Shown one piece after another: positions 35,539-45,998 of a DNA stretch of 64,000 bases (its first letter is position 1; every line of letters starts with the position of its first letter). A program made the translations under genes and the position numbers. The notes beneath the pieces are model-generated. The model worked only from the letters and a program-made list of their open reading frames with translations, was not told the origin of the DNA and made no database searches. Source of the stretch: Anaerolineales bacterium. Its GTDB lineage: Bacteria > Chloroflexota > Anaerolineae > Anaerolineales > Villigracilaceae. The DNA is taken from positions 279,570 to 343,569 of the forward strand of contig JAHDWB010000003.1 of the NCBI GenBank assembly GCA_023382595.1. Reading direction: 5' to 3'.

Positions 35539-35636
35539 GTTTCCAACCGATTTTTGGGGCGGCGTCGATTTGGCGCCGCCCCACCCACAATCGCATTTAT
35601 TGTTGGGTTGCTGATATTTTTTATCAAGGAGTTGCC

Positions 35637-36599
35637 ATGAAGCTGACCGGGATCAATCGCAATTATTACGGCTATTTATTCATCATGCCGTTCATTATTG
35701 GATTTCTCGCCTTTGGCTTGTATCCCATCTACAACACTCTTGCATTGAGTTTTACCGACTATACGCTGATGTCGCGGGATGGCTCGTTCATCGGGCTGAG
35801 AAATTTCGAAGTCCTGTTCGAAGACCAGTTGTTCATGAAGGCGCTCGGGAACACATGGCTGTTATGGATGTTGAACTTCATCCCGCAGATCGGCGCTGCG
35901 CTGTTGATATCCGCCTGGTTCACAAATATCCGCCTGCGGATCAAGGCAGTCGGCGTATGGCGGGCTATCTTTTACCTGCCAAACCTCATCATCCCAGCCG
36001 TGGTGGCGGCGTTGTTCAACAGCCTGTTCGCTTTTTACGGACCGATCAATCAGTTCATGGTCAGGTCCGGCTTCATGCCGGAAGCCATGCATTTCCTGCA
36101 GAACGCCGTCGTTACACGCGGTATCGTGGTATTCATCCAATGGTGGATGTGGTTCGGGCAGACCATCATCATCGTCATGGCTGGCATGACGTCCATTCCG
36201 GTACACCTGTATGAAGCCGCCATGGTGGACGGTGCATCATCGGGGCAGATGTTTCGGCGGATCACGCTTCCGCTGCTTAAGCCCATCCTGATCTACATCT
36301 TCGTCACATCCCTCGTCGGCGGCATGCAGATGTTCGACATCCCCTACCTCCTCACGGACGGGAGAGGCGCGCCGAGCAATTCCATCATGACCAACAACAT
36401 CCTCATGTACATGAAGTTCGCCAGCAGCCGCGGACACATCGGCGCCGCATCCGCGGTCGGCGTGTTGGTATTTATCATGACGACAGTTTGTGCGCTGGGC
36501 ATCTTCTTTTTCATGCGTGATAGAGATGAATCGACTTTCGATAAATCCATACGGAAGTGGTTCGGCAGAAAGAATGGAAACGGAAATGGGAAAGGATAA
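35637..36599 (+). CDS. ABC sugar transporter permease, MalF type
   Basis: Predicted 320 aa with six hydrophobic segments (FIMPFIIGFLAFGLYPIYNTL; AIFYLPNLIIPAVVAALFNSL; AAVGVLVFIMTTVCALGIFF). The cytoplasmic EAA loop reads YEAAMVDGASSGQMFRRITLPLLKP (family motif EAA---G---------I-LP), the docking site for the ATPase. AAGGAG precedes the ATG. Followed by its MalG-type partner 5 nt downstream. No ATPase gene in the operon. Confidence 0.92.
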   Translation: MKLTGINRNYYGYLFIMPFIIGFLAFGLYPIYNTLALSFTDYTLMSRDGSFIGLRNFEVLFEDQLFMKALGNTWLLWMLNFIPQIGAALLISAWFTNIRLRIKAVGVWRAIFYLPNLIIPAVVAALFNSLFAFYGPINQFMVRSGFMPEAMHFLQNAVVTRGIVVFIQWWMWFGQTIIIVMAGMTSIPVHLYEAAMVDGASSGQMFRRITLPLLKPILIYIFVTSLVGGMQMFDIPYLLTDGRGAPSNSIMTNNILMYMKFASSRGHIGAASAVGVLVFIMTTVCALGIFFFMRDRDESTFDKSIRKWFGRKNGNGNGKG

Positions 36600-36604
36600 C
36601 CGAC

Positions 36605-37450
36605 ATGCTTAATAACTATAAATTCAACACAACCTTAATGCGCATCCTTGTGTACGTTGTGCTGGTTATTCTGGTCATCATCACCATCATTCCGCTCTGG
36701 CTCCTGCTCGTGAACGCCACCCGCTCCACCACCGAGATCCAGCAGGGACTGAGCATTCTGCCGAGTACGCATCTCATAGACAACTACCAAATCCTGCTCA
36801 GCAAAGGACTCAATGTCTCGAGAGGCTTTTCAAACAGCTTGTTCGTGGCATTGGCATCCACGGTTGTCACTGTGTACTTCTCCCTGTTGACCGCCTACGG
36901 CATCGTAGTGTATGAGTTCAAAGGAAAAAGATTCTTCAGCAACTTCATCGTCGTGCTGGTGATGATCCCCATGCAGCTCACAATCATCGGTTTCTTCCAA
37001 TACATGTCCAGGCTCGGGCTGACGGATAACTACGCATCCCTGATCCTGCCATTGATCGCCAACGCAGGCGGCGTATTCTTCGGGAAGCAATATCTTGAGT
37101 CAATGGTCATTCAGGACCTGATCGACGCGGCGCGTATCGACGGCGCAAGCGAACTGAAGATCTTCCACAGCATCATGTTCCCGCTTGCCATGCCGGGAGC
37201 CGCCACGATGGGCATCTTTGCCTTCGTCGCTTCATGGAACAACTTCTTCAACGCCTTCATCCTGATCACCTCGCTGGACAAATACACCCTGCCGATGCTG
37301 GTCAAGACCCTGCGCGGCGATGTTTATCGCACGGAATATGGCGCGATCTATCTCGGACTTGCCCTCACAGTCGTGCCCGTCATCATCCTCTATGCGCTTT
37401 TCTCCCGCTACATCATCAGCGGTATCGCCATGGGCGCGGTCAAAGAATAA
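36605..37450 (+). CDS. ABC sugar transporter permease, MalG type
   Basis: Predicted 281 aa from ATG 36605, using GGATAACC overlapping the previous stop. Six membrane segments and the EAA loop DAARIDGASELKIFHSIMFPLAMP (about 178-202). The C-terminal ISGIAMGAVKE is typical of MalG-like permeases. Forms the channel with the preceding gene. A longer frame upstream merely overlaps the malF-type gene. Confidence 0.92.
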   Translation: MLNNYKFNTTLMRILVYVVLVILVIITIIPLWLLLVNATRSTTEIQQGLSILPSTHLIDNYQILLSKGLNVSRGFSNSLFVALASTVVTVYFSLLTAYGIVVYEFKGKRFFSNFIVVLVMIPMQLTIIGFFQYMSRLGLTDNYASLILPLIANAGGVFFGKQYLESMVIQDLIDAARIDGASELKIFHSIMFPLAMPGAATMGIFAFVASWNNFFNAFILITSLDKYTLPMLVKTLRGDVYRTEYGAIYLGLALTVVPVIILYALFSRYIISGIAMGAVKE

Positions 37451-37469
37451 CGGACTGTATCGAGTCAAC

Positions 37470-39950
37470 ATGCGTTATGGCAATTTCAACGACACCCAGC
37501 GCGAATATATCATCACCCAGCCGGACACTCCCCTGCCGTGGATCAACTACCTCGGCTCGGAAGGATATTTCGGACTCATTTCCAATACCGCAGGCGGATA
37601 TTCCTTTTATCAGGATGCCCGCCTGAGACGTCTCACCCGCTATCGCTATAACAATGCCCCACTGGATTCTGGTGGACGTTACATCTACCTGCGGGATGAA
37701 AACCCGCATCTTTCCGGACCCGTTTACTGGTCGCCAACCTGGCAACCAACCCGCACCCCATTGGACTCCTACGAGTGCCGCCACGGGATGGGATACACGG
37801 TCATCACATCCCAAAAGAACGGGATTGAAGCCTCCACGCGCTATTTCGTCCCGTTAGGTGAAACGCTCGAAATCTGGGAATTGTCACTCACCAACCACCG
37901 CGACAAACCTGCGCAGCTATCCGTCTTTTCCGCGATCGAATTCAATCTGTGGGACGCGATGGACGACGCCACCAACTTCCAGCGCAACTACTCCATCGGG
38001 CAGGTCGAGATTGTGGATGGAGTCATTTACCACAAGACCGAATACCGCGAGCGGCGGAATCACTTCGCTTACTTCGCCTGCTCCGAACCGTTGACGGGAT
38101 ACGACACCCAGCGCGAAGCCTTCCTCGGACCCTATCGCGGCTGGGATTCGCCCCGGGCTGTCGAAACAGGTCAAACGTCGGGGTCTGAGGCGCACGGCTG
38201 GCAGCCGGTTGGGGCGCAGCATATCAAAGTCCAGTTGGAGGCGGGGGAACAGAAAAAGGTCATCTTCATTCTGGGTTATCACGAAAATCCAGTGGATGAA
38301 AAATTCGACCCGCCGCATTCACAGACGATCAACAAACGGACTGTGGTGCCTGTCATTAAAAAGTATCTCCAGCCCGATGCGGTGGAGTCTGCGTTTCAGG
38401 GATTGAAAAAATATTGGGATGACCTGCTCGGCAAGTTGGAAGTGGATACGCCTGACGAACACACGAACCGCATGGTAAATATCTGGAACGCGTATCAGGT
38501 GATGATCACGTTCAACATGTCTCGCTCGGCTTCGTACTTTGAATCGGGCATCGGGCGTGGAATGGGGTTCCGTGATTCCAACCAGGACTTGCTTGGGTTC
38601 ACCCACATGATTCCCGAACGCGCGCGGCAACGGATTTTGGACATCGCCGCGACACAACTCCCGGACGGCGGAGCGTATCACCAATACCAACCACTGACCA
38701 AACGCGGCAACAACGATGTCGGCTCGAATTTCAACGACGACCCACTCTGGCTCGTACTGGCGGTGGCGGCTTACCTGAAAGAAACCGGTGATTGGAGCAT
38801 TCTGGATGAAGCCGTTCCGTACGATAACCAGCCCGGCTCGGAAGAAGCACTTTACGGGCATTTGCAGCGTTCGATCCAATACACGCTGGACAGATTGGGT
38901 CCGCACGGACTACCGCTGATCGGGCGCGCGGATTGGAACGACTGCCTGAACTTGAACTGCTTTTCGGATACGCCCGGTCAATCGTTTCAGACGACGACCA
39001 ACAAGGATGGCAAAGTTGCGGAGAGCGTGTTTATCGCGGGCTTGTTCGTGCTGGCGGCGAAGGAAATGGCGGAGTTGACAGGAAAGTTGAAAGAAACAAG
39101 AGGGGATTCTTTTGTATCTCAGCTTTCATCCCAAGATTATGAGTGCCATGCAAAGAACATGGAGTCCGCCATCTGGAAGCACGGCTGGGACGGCGAATGG
39201 TTCCGCCGCGCGTATGATGATTTCGGGAATGTGCTAGGTTCGAACGAAAACGACGAGGGAAAAATCTTCATCGAACCGCAGGGGATGTGTGTGATGGCAG
39301 GCTTGGGCGTGGACGATGGACGCGCCGCACAGGCGTTGGATTCGGTGGAGGAGCACCTCGCCACGCCGCATGGGATCATTTTGCAACAGCCCGCTTTTAG
39401 CAAATATTACCTGCACTTGGGCGAGATCTCATCCTACCCGCCCGGGTACAAGGAAAATGCGGGTATCTTCTGTCATACCAATCCGTGGGTGATGATCGCG
39501 GAAGCGATGGTCGGGCGCGGGGATAAGGCGTTCGAGCATTATATGCGCATCAACCCATCGAAGCGCGAAGGGATCAGTGAAGTGCATAAATGCGAGCCGT
39601 ATGTCTATGCGCAAATGATCGCAGGCAGGGATGCACCCACACACGGCGAAGCCAAGAACTCGTGGCTGACGGGAACCGCGGCATGGAACTATGCCGCCAT
39701 CACGCAGTGGATTTTGGGAATCCGCCCGACGTATGAAGGCTTGCAAGTTGCGCCGGTCATCCCGTCAGCGTGGGAAGGTTTCAGCGCGGTGCGCAGGTTC
39801 CGGGGAGTCCGATACGAGATACAGGTCAGGAGAAGAGGCGCGGGGAACGAAGTCCGATTGGAAGTGGATGGCAAACCGATCGACAGCAACATCATCCCCC
39901 TCCCTGCTGAGGACCTCCAAACCGTTCAGGTAACCGCCTGGCTGGGCTGA
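37470..39950 (+). CDS. Cellobiose-phosphorylase-like enzyme (GH94)
   Basis: Predicted 826 aa from ATG 37470, near the roughly 810 aa of cellobiose phosphorylases. N-terminal MRYGNFNDTQREYIITQPDT and WINYLGSEGYFGLISNTAGG, GGYSFYQDARLRRLTRYRYN and YWSPTWQPT are hallmarks of the family. (alpha/alpha)6 barrel segments include GFRDSNQDLLGF and the GRADWNDCLN motif (about 485-494), where the general-acid Asp lies. It phosphorolyses a beta-linked disaccharide, giving a sugar 1-phosphate without ATP. No convincing ribosome site, so translation may be coupled to the permease 19 nt upstream. Could prefer another beta-glucoside than cellobiose. Confidence 0.9.
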   Translation: MRYGNFNDTQREYIITQPDTPLPWINYLGSEGYFGLISNTAGGYSFYQDARLRRLTRYRYNNAPLDSGGRYIYLRDENPHLSGPVYWSPTWQPTRTPLDSYECRHGMGYTVITSQKNGIEASTRYFVPLGETLEIWELSLTNHRDKPAQLSVFSAIEFNLWDAMDDATNFQRNYSIGQVEIVDGVIYHKTEYRERRNHFAYFACSEPLTGYDTQREAFLGPYRGWDSPRAVETGQTSGSEAHGWQPVGAQHIKVQLEAGEQKKVIFILGYHENPVDEKFDPPHSQTINKRTVVPVIKKYLQPDAVESAFQGLKKYWDDLLGKLEVDTPDEHTNRMVNIWNAYQVMITFNMSRSASYFESGIGRGMGFRDSNQDLLGFTHMIPERARQRILDIAATQLPDGGAYHQYQPLTKRGNNDVGSNFNDDPLWLVLAVAAYLKETGDWSILDEAVPYDNQPGSEEALYGHLQRSIQYTLDRLGPHGLPLIGRADWNDCLNLNCFSDTPGQSFQTTTNKDGKVAESVFIAGLFVLAAKEMAELTGKLKETRGDSFVSQLSSQDYECHAKNMESAIWKHGWDGEWFRRAYDDFGNVLGSNENDEGKIFIEPQGMCVMAGLGVDDGRAAQALDSVEEHLATPHGIILQQPAFSKYYLHLGEISSYPPGYKENAGIFCHTNPWVMIAEAMVGRGDKAFEHYMRINPSKREGISEVHKCEPYVYAQMIAGRDAPTHGEAKNSWLTGTAAWNYAAITQWILGIRPTYEGLQVAPVIPSAWEGFSAVRRFRGVRYEIQVRRRGAGNEVRLEVDGKPIDSNIIPLPAEDLQTVQVTAWLG

Positions 39951-39954
39951 AATT

Positions 39955-41368
<1,414 letters not shown>

Positions 41369-41374
41369 AACCAT

Positions 41375-41425
41375 ATCCGCAGATTTCACCGATTGCGCAG
41401 ATTAATAAAAAAAATCGGTGAAATC
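41375..41425. repeat. Inverted repeat with A-rich centre
   Basis: GATTTCACCGATT (41382-41394) pairs with AATCGGTGAAATC (41413-41425); the flanks repeat ATCCGCA and TGCGGAT. Resembles the widespread CCGCAGATT class of dispersed repeats. Confidence 0.6.
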
Positions 41426-41483
41426 CGCATAATTTGCGGATAAATCCCGTCACCCTTCGTGGCGTATCTTTCAAGAGGCATGC

Positions 41484-43802
41484 ATGACATCAATAAAACA
41501 ACGTGTTGAGACACTGCTCTCACAAATGACGCTGGACGAAAAACTCGCCCAACTCGGTTCCTGGTGGATGTACGAATTGCAGACCGCAGGACAATTGGAT
41601 CACTCCAAACTGAAAGGCAAGCTCGGAAACGGCATCGGGCAGATCACCCGCGTGGCGGGCGCGTCCACACTCGATCCCGTCGCGGCGGCGAAGGCAGGCA
41701 ACCAGATCCAGAAATTCCTACTCGAAGAGACGCGGCTCAAGATCCCCGCCATCTTGCACGAGGAAAGCTGCTCCGGCGCCATGATCCTAGGCGGAACGGC
41801 GTACCCGCAAATGATCGGGCTTGCCAGCACCTTCCAGCCCGAACTGGCGGAGAAGATGACCGCCGAGATCCGTAAACAACTGCTCGCCATCGGCGCACGT
41901 CAATCGCTGGCACCCGTGCTGGACGTTTCACGCGACCCGCGCTGGGGGCGCATCGAAGAGACCTTCGGCGAAGACCACACACTCGTCAGTCACTTTGGCA
42001 CGGCGTACATCCGCGGACTGCAGAGCGACGATCTCTCGAACGGCGTGATGGCGACGGGCAAGCATTTCATCGGTCACAGCCTCTCGCAGGGCGGACAGAA
42101 CTGCGCTCCCGTCCATATCGGGATGCTCGAACTGTATGACATTTTCCTCGCCCCGTTCCAAGCGGCGATCCGCGATGCGGGATTGGCATCGGTCATGAAT
42201 TCGTATCCCGAACTGGATGGCAAGGTCGTCGCCGCCTCGCGCAGCATCCTGACCGATCTTCTGCGGAACGAACTCGGCTTTGACGGCGTGGTCGTCTCGG
42301 ATTACGAAGCCGTGGACATGATTCACTACTTCCACAACGCCGCCACGGACAAAGCTGCTGCCGGGCGTCTCGCCATCACTGCGGGAATCGACGTCGAACT
42401 GCCGACCGTCGTCTGCTACGGTGACCCGCTCAAATCAGCGCTCGAAGCGGGTGATTTGAACATCGAAACCGTGGACATCGCTGTCAGCCGTCACCTGCAA
42501 AAGAAGTTCGAACTCTGCCTGTTCGAGAATCCATTTGTAGATGAAGGCAAGGTGCTCGAAGTCTTTGAAACACCCGAACAAAGAACACTGGCAAAAGAGA
42601 TCGCACAACAAAGCATGGTTTTGTTAAAAAATAATGGATTACTGCCGTTCAAAAAAGATATTGGCTCATTGGCAGTGATTGGACCGAATGCACATCAAGT
42701 ACGAAGCATGTTGGGCGACTATTCGTATGACGCCACAAAAGAATTATTGATATATCAATCGCCTGAAAATTCAGCTTTTGTAAATCCAGATCATGACACG
42801 ATTACAAAACACGGTATTAAAGTTGTCACGGTGTTGGAAGGCATCACAACAATTGCAGGGTCATCCGCTGAAATTGTTTACGCCAAAGGCTGCGACAATT
42901 TATCATCCGATAAAAGCGGATTTACGGAAGCAATTGAAATCGCAAAAGAAGCCGATGCGATCGTTTTGGTGTTGGGAGATATTTCCGGTTTGGTGCCAAC
43001 TTCCACCACCGGTGAAACACGCGACAGCGTTGACATCAAATTACCCGGTGTGCAGGAAGATCTGGCAAAAGAAATTCTTGCAACAGGCAAGCCAGTAGCA
43101 GCTGTATTAATAAATGGACGCCCATATGCAATTCCATTTTTGGATGAAAAAGCAGACGCCATCCTCGAAGCGTGGCTGCCCGGCGAAGAAGGCGGCACCG
43201 CCATCGCCGAAACGCTCTTCGGCAAATCCAACCCCGGCGGCAAACTGCCCGTCACCTTCCCGCGCCACGTCGGGCAGTTCCCCATTCACTACAACCACAA
43301 ACCTTCGGGCATGAAGTCGCACTGGTACGGCGATTACGTCAGCGAGAAGGCGACGCCGTTGTATCCGTTCGGGCACGGGCTGAGCTACACAACCTTCGGC
43401 TACACAAATCTGTCCGTGAAACAGAAGCAAGCGTCGGCTGGTGAGAGCGTGGAAATCTCGATCAAGGTCACCAACATGGGAAGCGTCTGCGGCGATGAAA
43501 TTGTCCAGTTATATATTCGGGATGAAATCGCCAGCACGCCGCGTCCGATGAAGGAACTCAAAGGCTACGCGCGGGTGACGTTGGAACCGTCCGCCTCGAA
43601 AACCGTGACCTTCAAACTGCCCGTTGACCAACTGGCTTTTTACAACGCTGACGAGAAACTCGTGCTCGAGCCGGGACGCATCCTCCTCATGGTCGGAAGT
43701 TCCAGCGACGATATCCGCCTGACGGGCGAGTTCGAGATCGTCGGCAAGGAAAGCATTCCCGTCAAAGACCGCGTCTTCGTCTGTCCTGTGGACGTTCAAT
43801 AA
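41484..43802 (+). CDS. GH3 beta-glucosidase / beta-xylosidase
   Basis: Predicted 772 aa. TIM-barrel domain with nucleophile Asp273 in VVSDYEAVD; KHFIGH (about 193-198) and DPRWGRIEETFGEDH are GH3 motifs. Alpha/beta-sandwich domain about 370-600 (AVIGPNAHQ, VLVLGDISG, LPGVQEDLAKEI, LPGEEGGTAIAETLFG) and C-terminal fibronectin-III-like domain about 660-760. No signal peptide, so cytoplasmic. AGAGG precedes the ATG. Glucoside versus xyloside specificity cannot be told; the neighbouring xylA/xylB favour xylose release. A stretch near 42.6-43.1 kb is visibly AT-richer than the rest of the gene. Confidence 0.94.
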   Translation: MTSIKQRVETLLSQMTLDEKLAQLGSWWMYELQTAGQLDHSKLKGKLGNGIGQITRVAGASTLDPVAAAKAGNQIQKFLLEETRLKIPAILHEESCSGAMILGGTAYPQMIGLASTFQPELAEKMTAEIRKQLLAIGARQSLAPVLDVSRDPRWGRIEETFGEDHTLVSHFGTAYIRGLQSDDLSNGVMATGKHFIGHSLSQGGQNCAPVHIGMLELYDIFLAPFQAAIRDAGLASVMNSYPELDGKVVAASRSILTDLLRNELGFDGVVVSDYEAVDMIHYFHNAATDKAAAGRLAITAGIDVELPTVVCYGDPLKSALEAGDLNIETVDIAVSRHLQKKFELCLFENPFVDEGKVLEVFETPEQRTLAKEIAQQSMVLLKNNGLLPFKKDIGSLAVIGPNAHQVRSMLGDYSYDATKELLIYQSPENSAFVNPDHDTITKHGIKVVTVLEGITTIAGSSAEIVYAKGCDNLSSDKSGFTEAIEIAKEADAIVLVLGDISGLVPTSTTGETRDSVDIKLPGVQEDLAKEILATGKPVAAVLINGRPYAIPFLDEKADAILEAWLPGEEGGTAIAETLFGKSNPGGKLPVTFPRHVGQFPIHYNHKPSGMKSHWYGDYVSEKATPLYPFGHGLSYTTFGYTNLSVKQKQASAGESVEISIKVTNMGSVCGDEIVQLYIRDEIASTPRPMKELKGYARVTLEPSASKTVTFKLPVDQLAFYNADEKLVLEPGRILLMVGSSSDDIRLTGEFEIVGKESIPVKDRVFVCPVDVQ

Positions 43803-43832
43803 CATTGCTCATCTTTCTTCCTCCTCCTTAAT

Positions 43833-43860
43833 GCCCTCATCCTTGTGAAGGGATGAGGGC
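43833..43860. repeat. Intergenic hairpin
   Basis: GCCCTCATCC (43833-43842) pairs with GGATGAGGGC (43851-43860), followed by AAAAGG, no T-run. Probably a dispersed palindrome, possibly an mRNA stabiliser upstream of xylA. Confidence 0.55.
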
Positions 43861-43889
43861 AAAAGGAAGACTTTTCAAAGGAGTATCCC

Positions 43890-45056
43890 ATGTCTGATTA
43901 CACCCCAAAACCCGAACACAAATTTACTTTTGGACTGTGGACCGTCGGCAACATCGGGCGCGACCCGTTCGGCGGACCCGTGCGCGAGCAGAAATCCCCC
44001 GCCGATCTGGTGCGCCTGCTCGGCGAGGTGGGCGCGTACGGCGTCAACTTCCACGACAACGACCTGATCCCCATCGACGCCACACCCGCCGAAGCGGATG
44101 CCATCAAAAAGAATTTCCGCAAAGCATTGGATGAGACAGGCATTGTCGTGCCGATGGCGACCACCAACCTGTTCAGCGACCCAGCCTTCAAGGATGGCGC
44201 GTTCACCAGCAACGACCCCAACGTCCGCGCCTATGCCCTGCAGAAGACGATGAACGCCATCGACCTCGGCGTGGAATTCGGCGCGAAGATCTACGTCTTC
44301 TGGGGCGGGCGCGAAGGGACCGAGACCGACGCGGCAAAAGATCCCATTACCGCCATTAAACGCTCGCGCGAGGCGATGAACTTCCTGTGCGAGTATGTGC
44401 GCGACCAGAAATATGATCTGAAGTTCGCGCTCGAAGCCAAACCCAATGAACCGCGCGGCGACATCTACAATTCCACCACGGGTCACATGCTGGCGTTCAT
44501 CGAGACGCTTGATCACCCCGAAATGGTCGGCGTGAACCCCGAGGTCGCGCATGAGCACATGGCGGGACTCAACTTCGTCCACGGCGTGGCACAGGCGCTG
44601 GAGGCGGGCAAGCTGTTCCACATTGACCTGAACGATCAGGCTTTCGGGCGCTACGACCAGGACTTCCGCTTCGGCGCGGTCAACATCAAGAGCGCATTCT
44701 TCCTCGTCAAATTGCTCGAAGACAACAAATACGACTCCAGCCGTCATTTCGACGCGCACGCCTACCGCACCGAGGATTACGAAGGCGTAAAAGATTTCGC
44801 CCGCGGTTGTATGCGGACGTATTTGATCCTGAAAGAAAAAGCCGCCCAATGGAACGCGGACGGTGAAATTCAGCAACTCCTCGCCGAGATCAACGCCGAC
44901 GACGGCGCGATGAACAGCTACCTCGGAAAGTACACGCCCGAAAAAGCGAAGTCACTCAAAGCCCAGGCATTTGACCGTCCCGCCCTCGGCACGCGCGGAC
45001 TGCCCTACGAACGCCTCGACCAGTTGACCATCGAACTGCTGCTCGGGGTTCGATAA
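43890..45056 (+). CDS. xylA: Xylose isomerase
   Basis: Predicted 388 aa, the short class I-like type. Active-site signature [10 protein letters not shown] (His and Asp, about 52-61), [14 protein letters not shown] (about 178-191, metal ligands), [16 protein letters not shown] (about 214-229) and [15 protein letters not shown]. It converts D-xylose to D-xylulose. Strong AAAGGAG before the ATG. A terminator hairpin follows immediately, ahead of the mutarotase-like gene. Confidence 0.96.
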   Translation: MSDYTPKPEHKFTFGLWTVGNIGRDPFGGPVREQKSPADLVRLLGEVGAYGVNFHDNDLIPIDATPAEADAIKKNFRKALDETGIVVPMATTNLFSDPAFKDGAFTSNDPNVRAYALQKTMNAIDLGVEFGAKIYVFWGGREGTETDAAKDPITAIKRSREAMNFLCEYVRDQKYDLKFALEAKPNEPRGDIYNSTTGHMLAFIETLDHPEMVGVNPEVAHEHMAGLNFVHGVAQALEAGKLFHIDLNDQAFGRYDQDFRFGAVNIKSAFFLVKLLEDNKYDSSRHFDAHAYRTEDYEGVKDFARGCMRTYLILKEKAAQWNADGEIQQLLAEINADDGAMNSYLGKYTPEKAKSLKAQAFDRPALGTRGLPYERLDQLTIELLLGVR

Positions 45057-45060
45057 TACA

Positions 45061-45100
45061 AAGGTGACAGTCACTTTATAAGTGACTGTCACCTTTTCCT
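45061..45100 (+). terminator. Hairpin after xylA, probable (partial) intrinsic terminator
   Basis: AAGGTGACAGTCACTT (45061-45076) pairs perfectly with AAGTGACTGTCACCTT (45080-45095) over a 3-nt loop, then TTCCTTTTGG. The arms share GTGACAGTCAC with the GTAGGTCACG repeat family. The T-run is weak, so read-through to xylB is likely. Confidence 0.65.
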
Positions 45101-45116
45101 TTTGGTAAAACCATCC

Positions 45117-45995
45117 ATGCCTAAATTCCTTGATTACGATTGTGTCGCGCTCGAAAACGAACACCTCAGCCTGCTGGTCACGCAATCTGTTGGACCGCGC
45201 ATCATCTCCCTGCGTTTGAATGGCGGCGAGAATCTCTTCGCCGAACTGCCCGATTTCACAACAAAACGCCCCGACGGGAGGGATTTCCACTTCCGCGGCG
45301 GGCACCGCCTGTGGCACGCGCCGGAATCCATGCCGCGCACCTACGCGCTGGACGACGATCCCGTGGAGATCATCCAGACTGGGGACAGCATCTCGGTCAC
45401 ACAGCAGGTTGAAGCGGAGACGGGAATCGAGAAGTCCATGCGCATTTCGTTAACGAAGGACAAGGCGCAGGTCGTCATCCATCATATCATCACCAACCGC
45501 GGACTCTGGTCTGTGGAATGTGCGCCGTGGGCGATCACGCAGTTCAAGACCGGCGGAGCGGCGATCCTGCCGCAATCGTGCCAGCAAACCAACCTGCTCC
45601 CGAACCGCTCACTGGCGCTTTGGTCCTACACAAATATCGCCAATCCGCATGTGACATGGGGAAACGAATACATCCTTGTCCGCGCTGAAATCCAACCGCC
45701 ATTCAAGGTCGGTTTTCCAAACCCGCGCGGCTGGTTGGGATACTGGCTGGCTGGCACGCTGTTCGTCAAGCGCGCCGCGTACGATCTGCATGCGAAGTAT
45801 TATGATTTCAACAGTTCGAGTGAGTGTTATTGCAACAGTCACTTCATTGAGTTGGAAACACTGGCGCCCATCGGTCAACTTGAACCCGGTGCGTCCGTCA
45901 CGCACATTGAGACGTGGGAACTTTATGCGGACGTCGATTTCCCTGCGGATGAAGCGGCTGCGAAAAGAATCGTCAACGAATTGGGATTGGAGTAA
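45117..45995 (+). CDS. Predicted sugar mutarotase-like protein (paralogue of 22542-23390)
   Basis: Predicted 292 aa from ATG 45117. Aligns throughout with the protein at the end of the arabinose operon, sharing FHFRGGHRLWHAPESMPRTY, NRGLWSVECAPWAITQ, LLPNRSLALWSY and FKVGFPNPRGWLGYW. Its place between xylA and xylB, while the paralogue sits two genes after araA, ties the family to pentose isomerisation. An anomer-interconverting (mutarotase) role is my inference from the beta-rich sequence and the conserved His pair. Confidence 0.7.
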   Translation: MPKFLDYDCVALENEHLSLLVTQSVGPRIISLRLNGGENLFAELPDFTTKRPDGRDFHFRGGHRLWHAPESMPRTYALDDDPVEIIQTGDSISVTQQVEAETGIEKSMRISLTKDKAQVVIHHIITNRGLWSVECAPWAITQFKTGGAAILPQSCQQTNLLPNRSLALWSYTNIANPHVTWGNEYILVRAEIQPPFKVGFPNPRGWLGYWLAGTLFVKRAAYDLHAKYYDFNSSSECYCNSHFIELETLAPIGQLEPGASVTHIETWELYADVDFPADEAAAKRIVNELGLE

Positions 45996-45998
45996 GAC

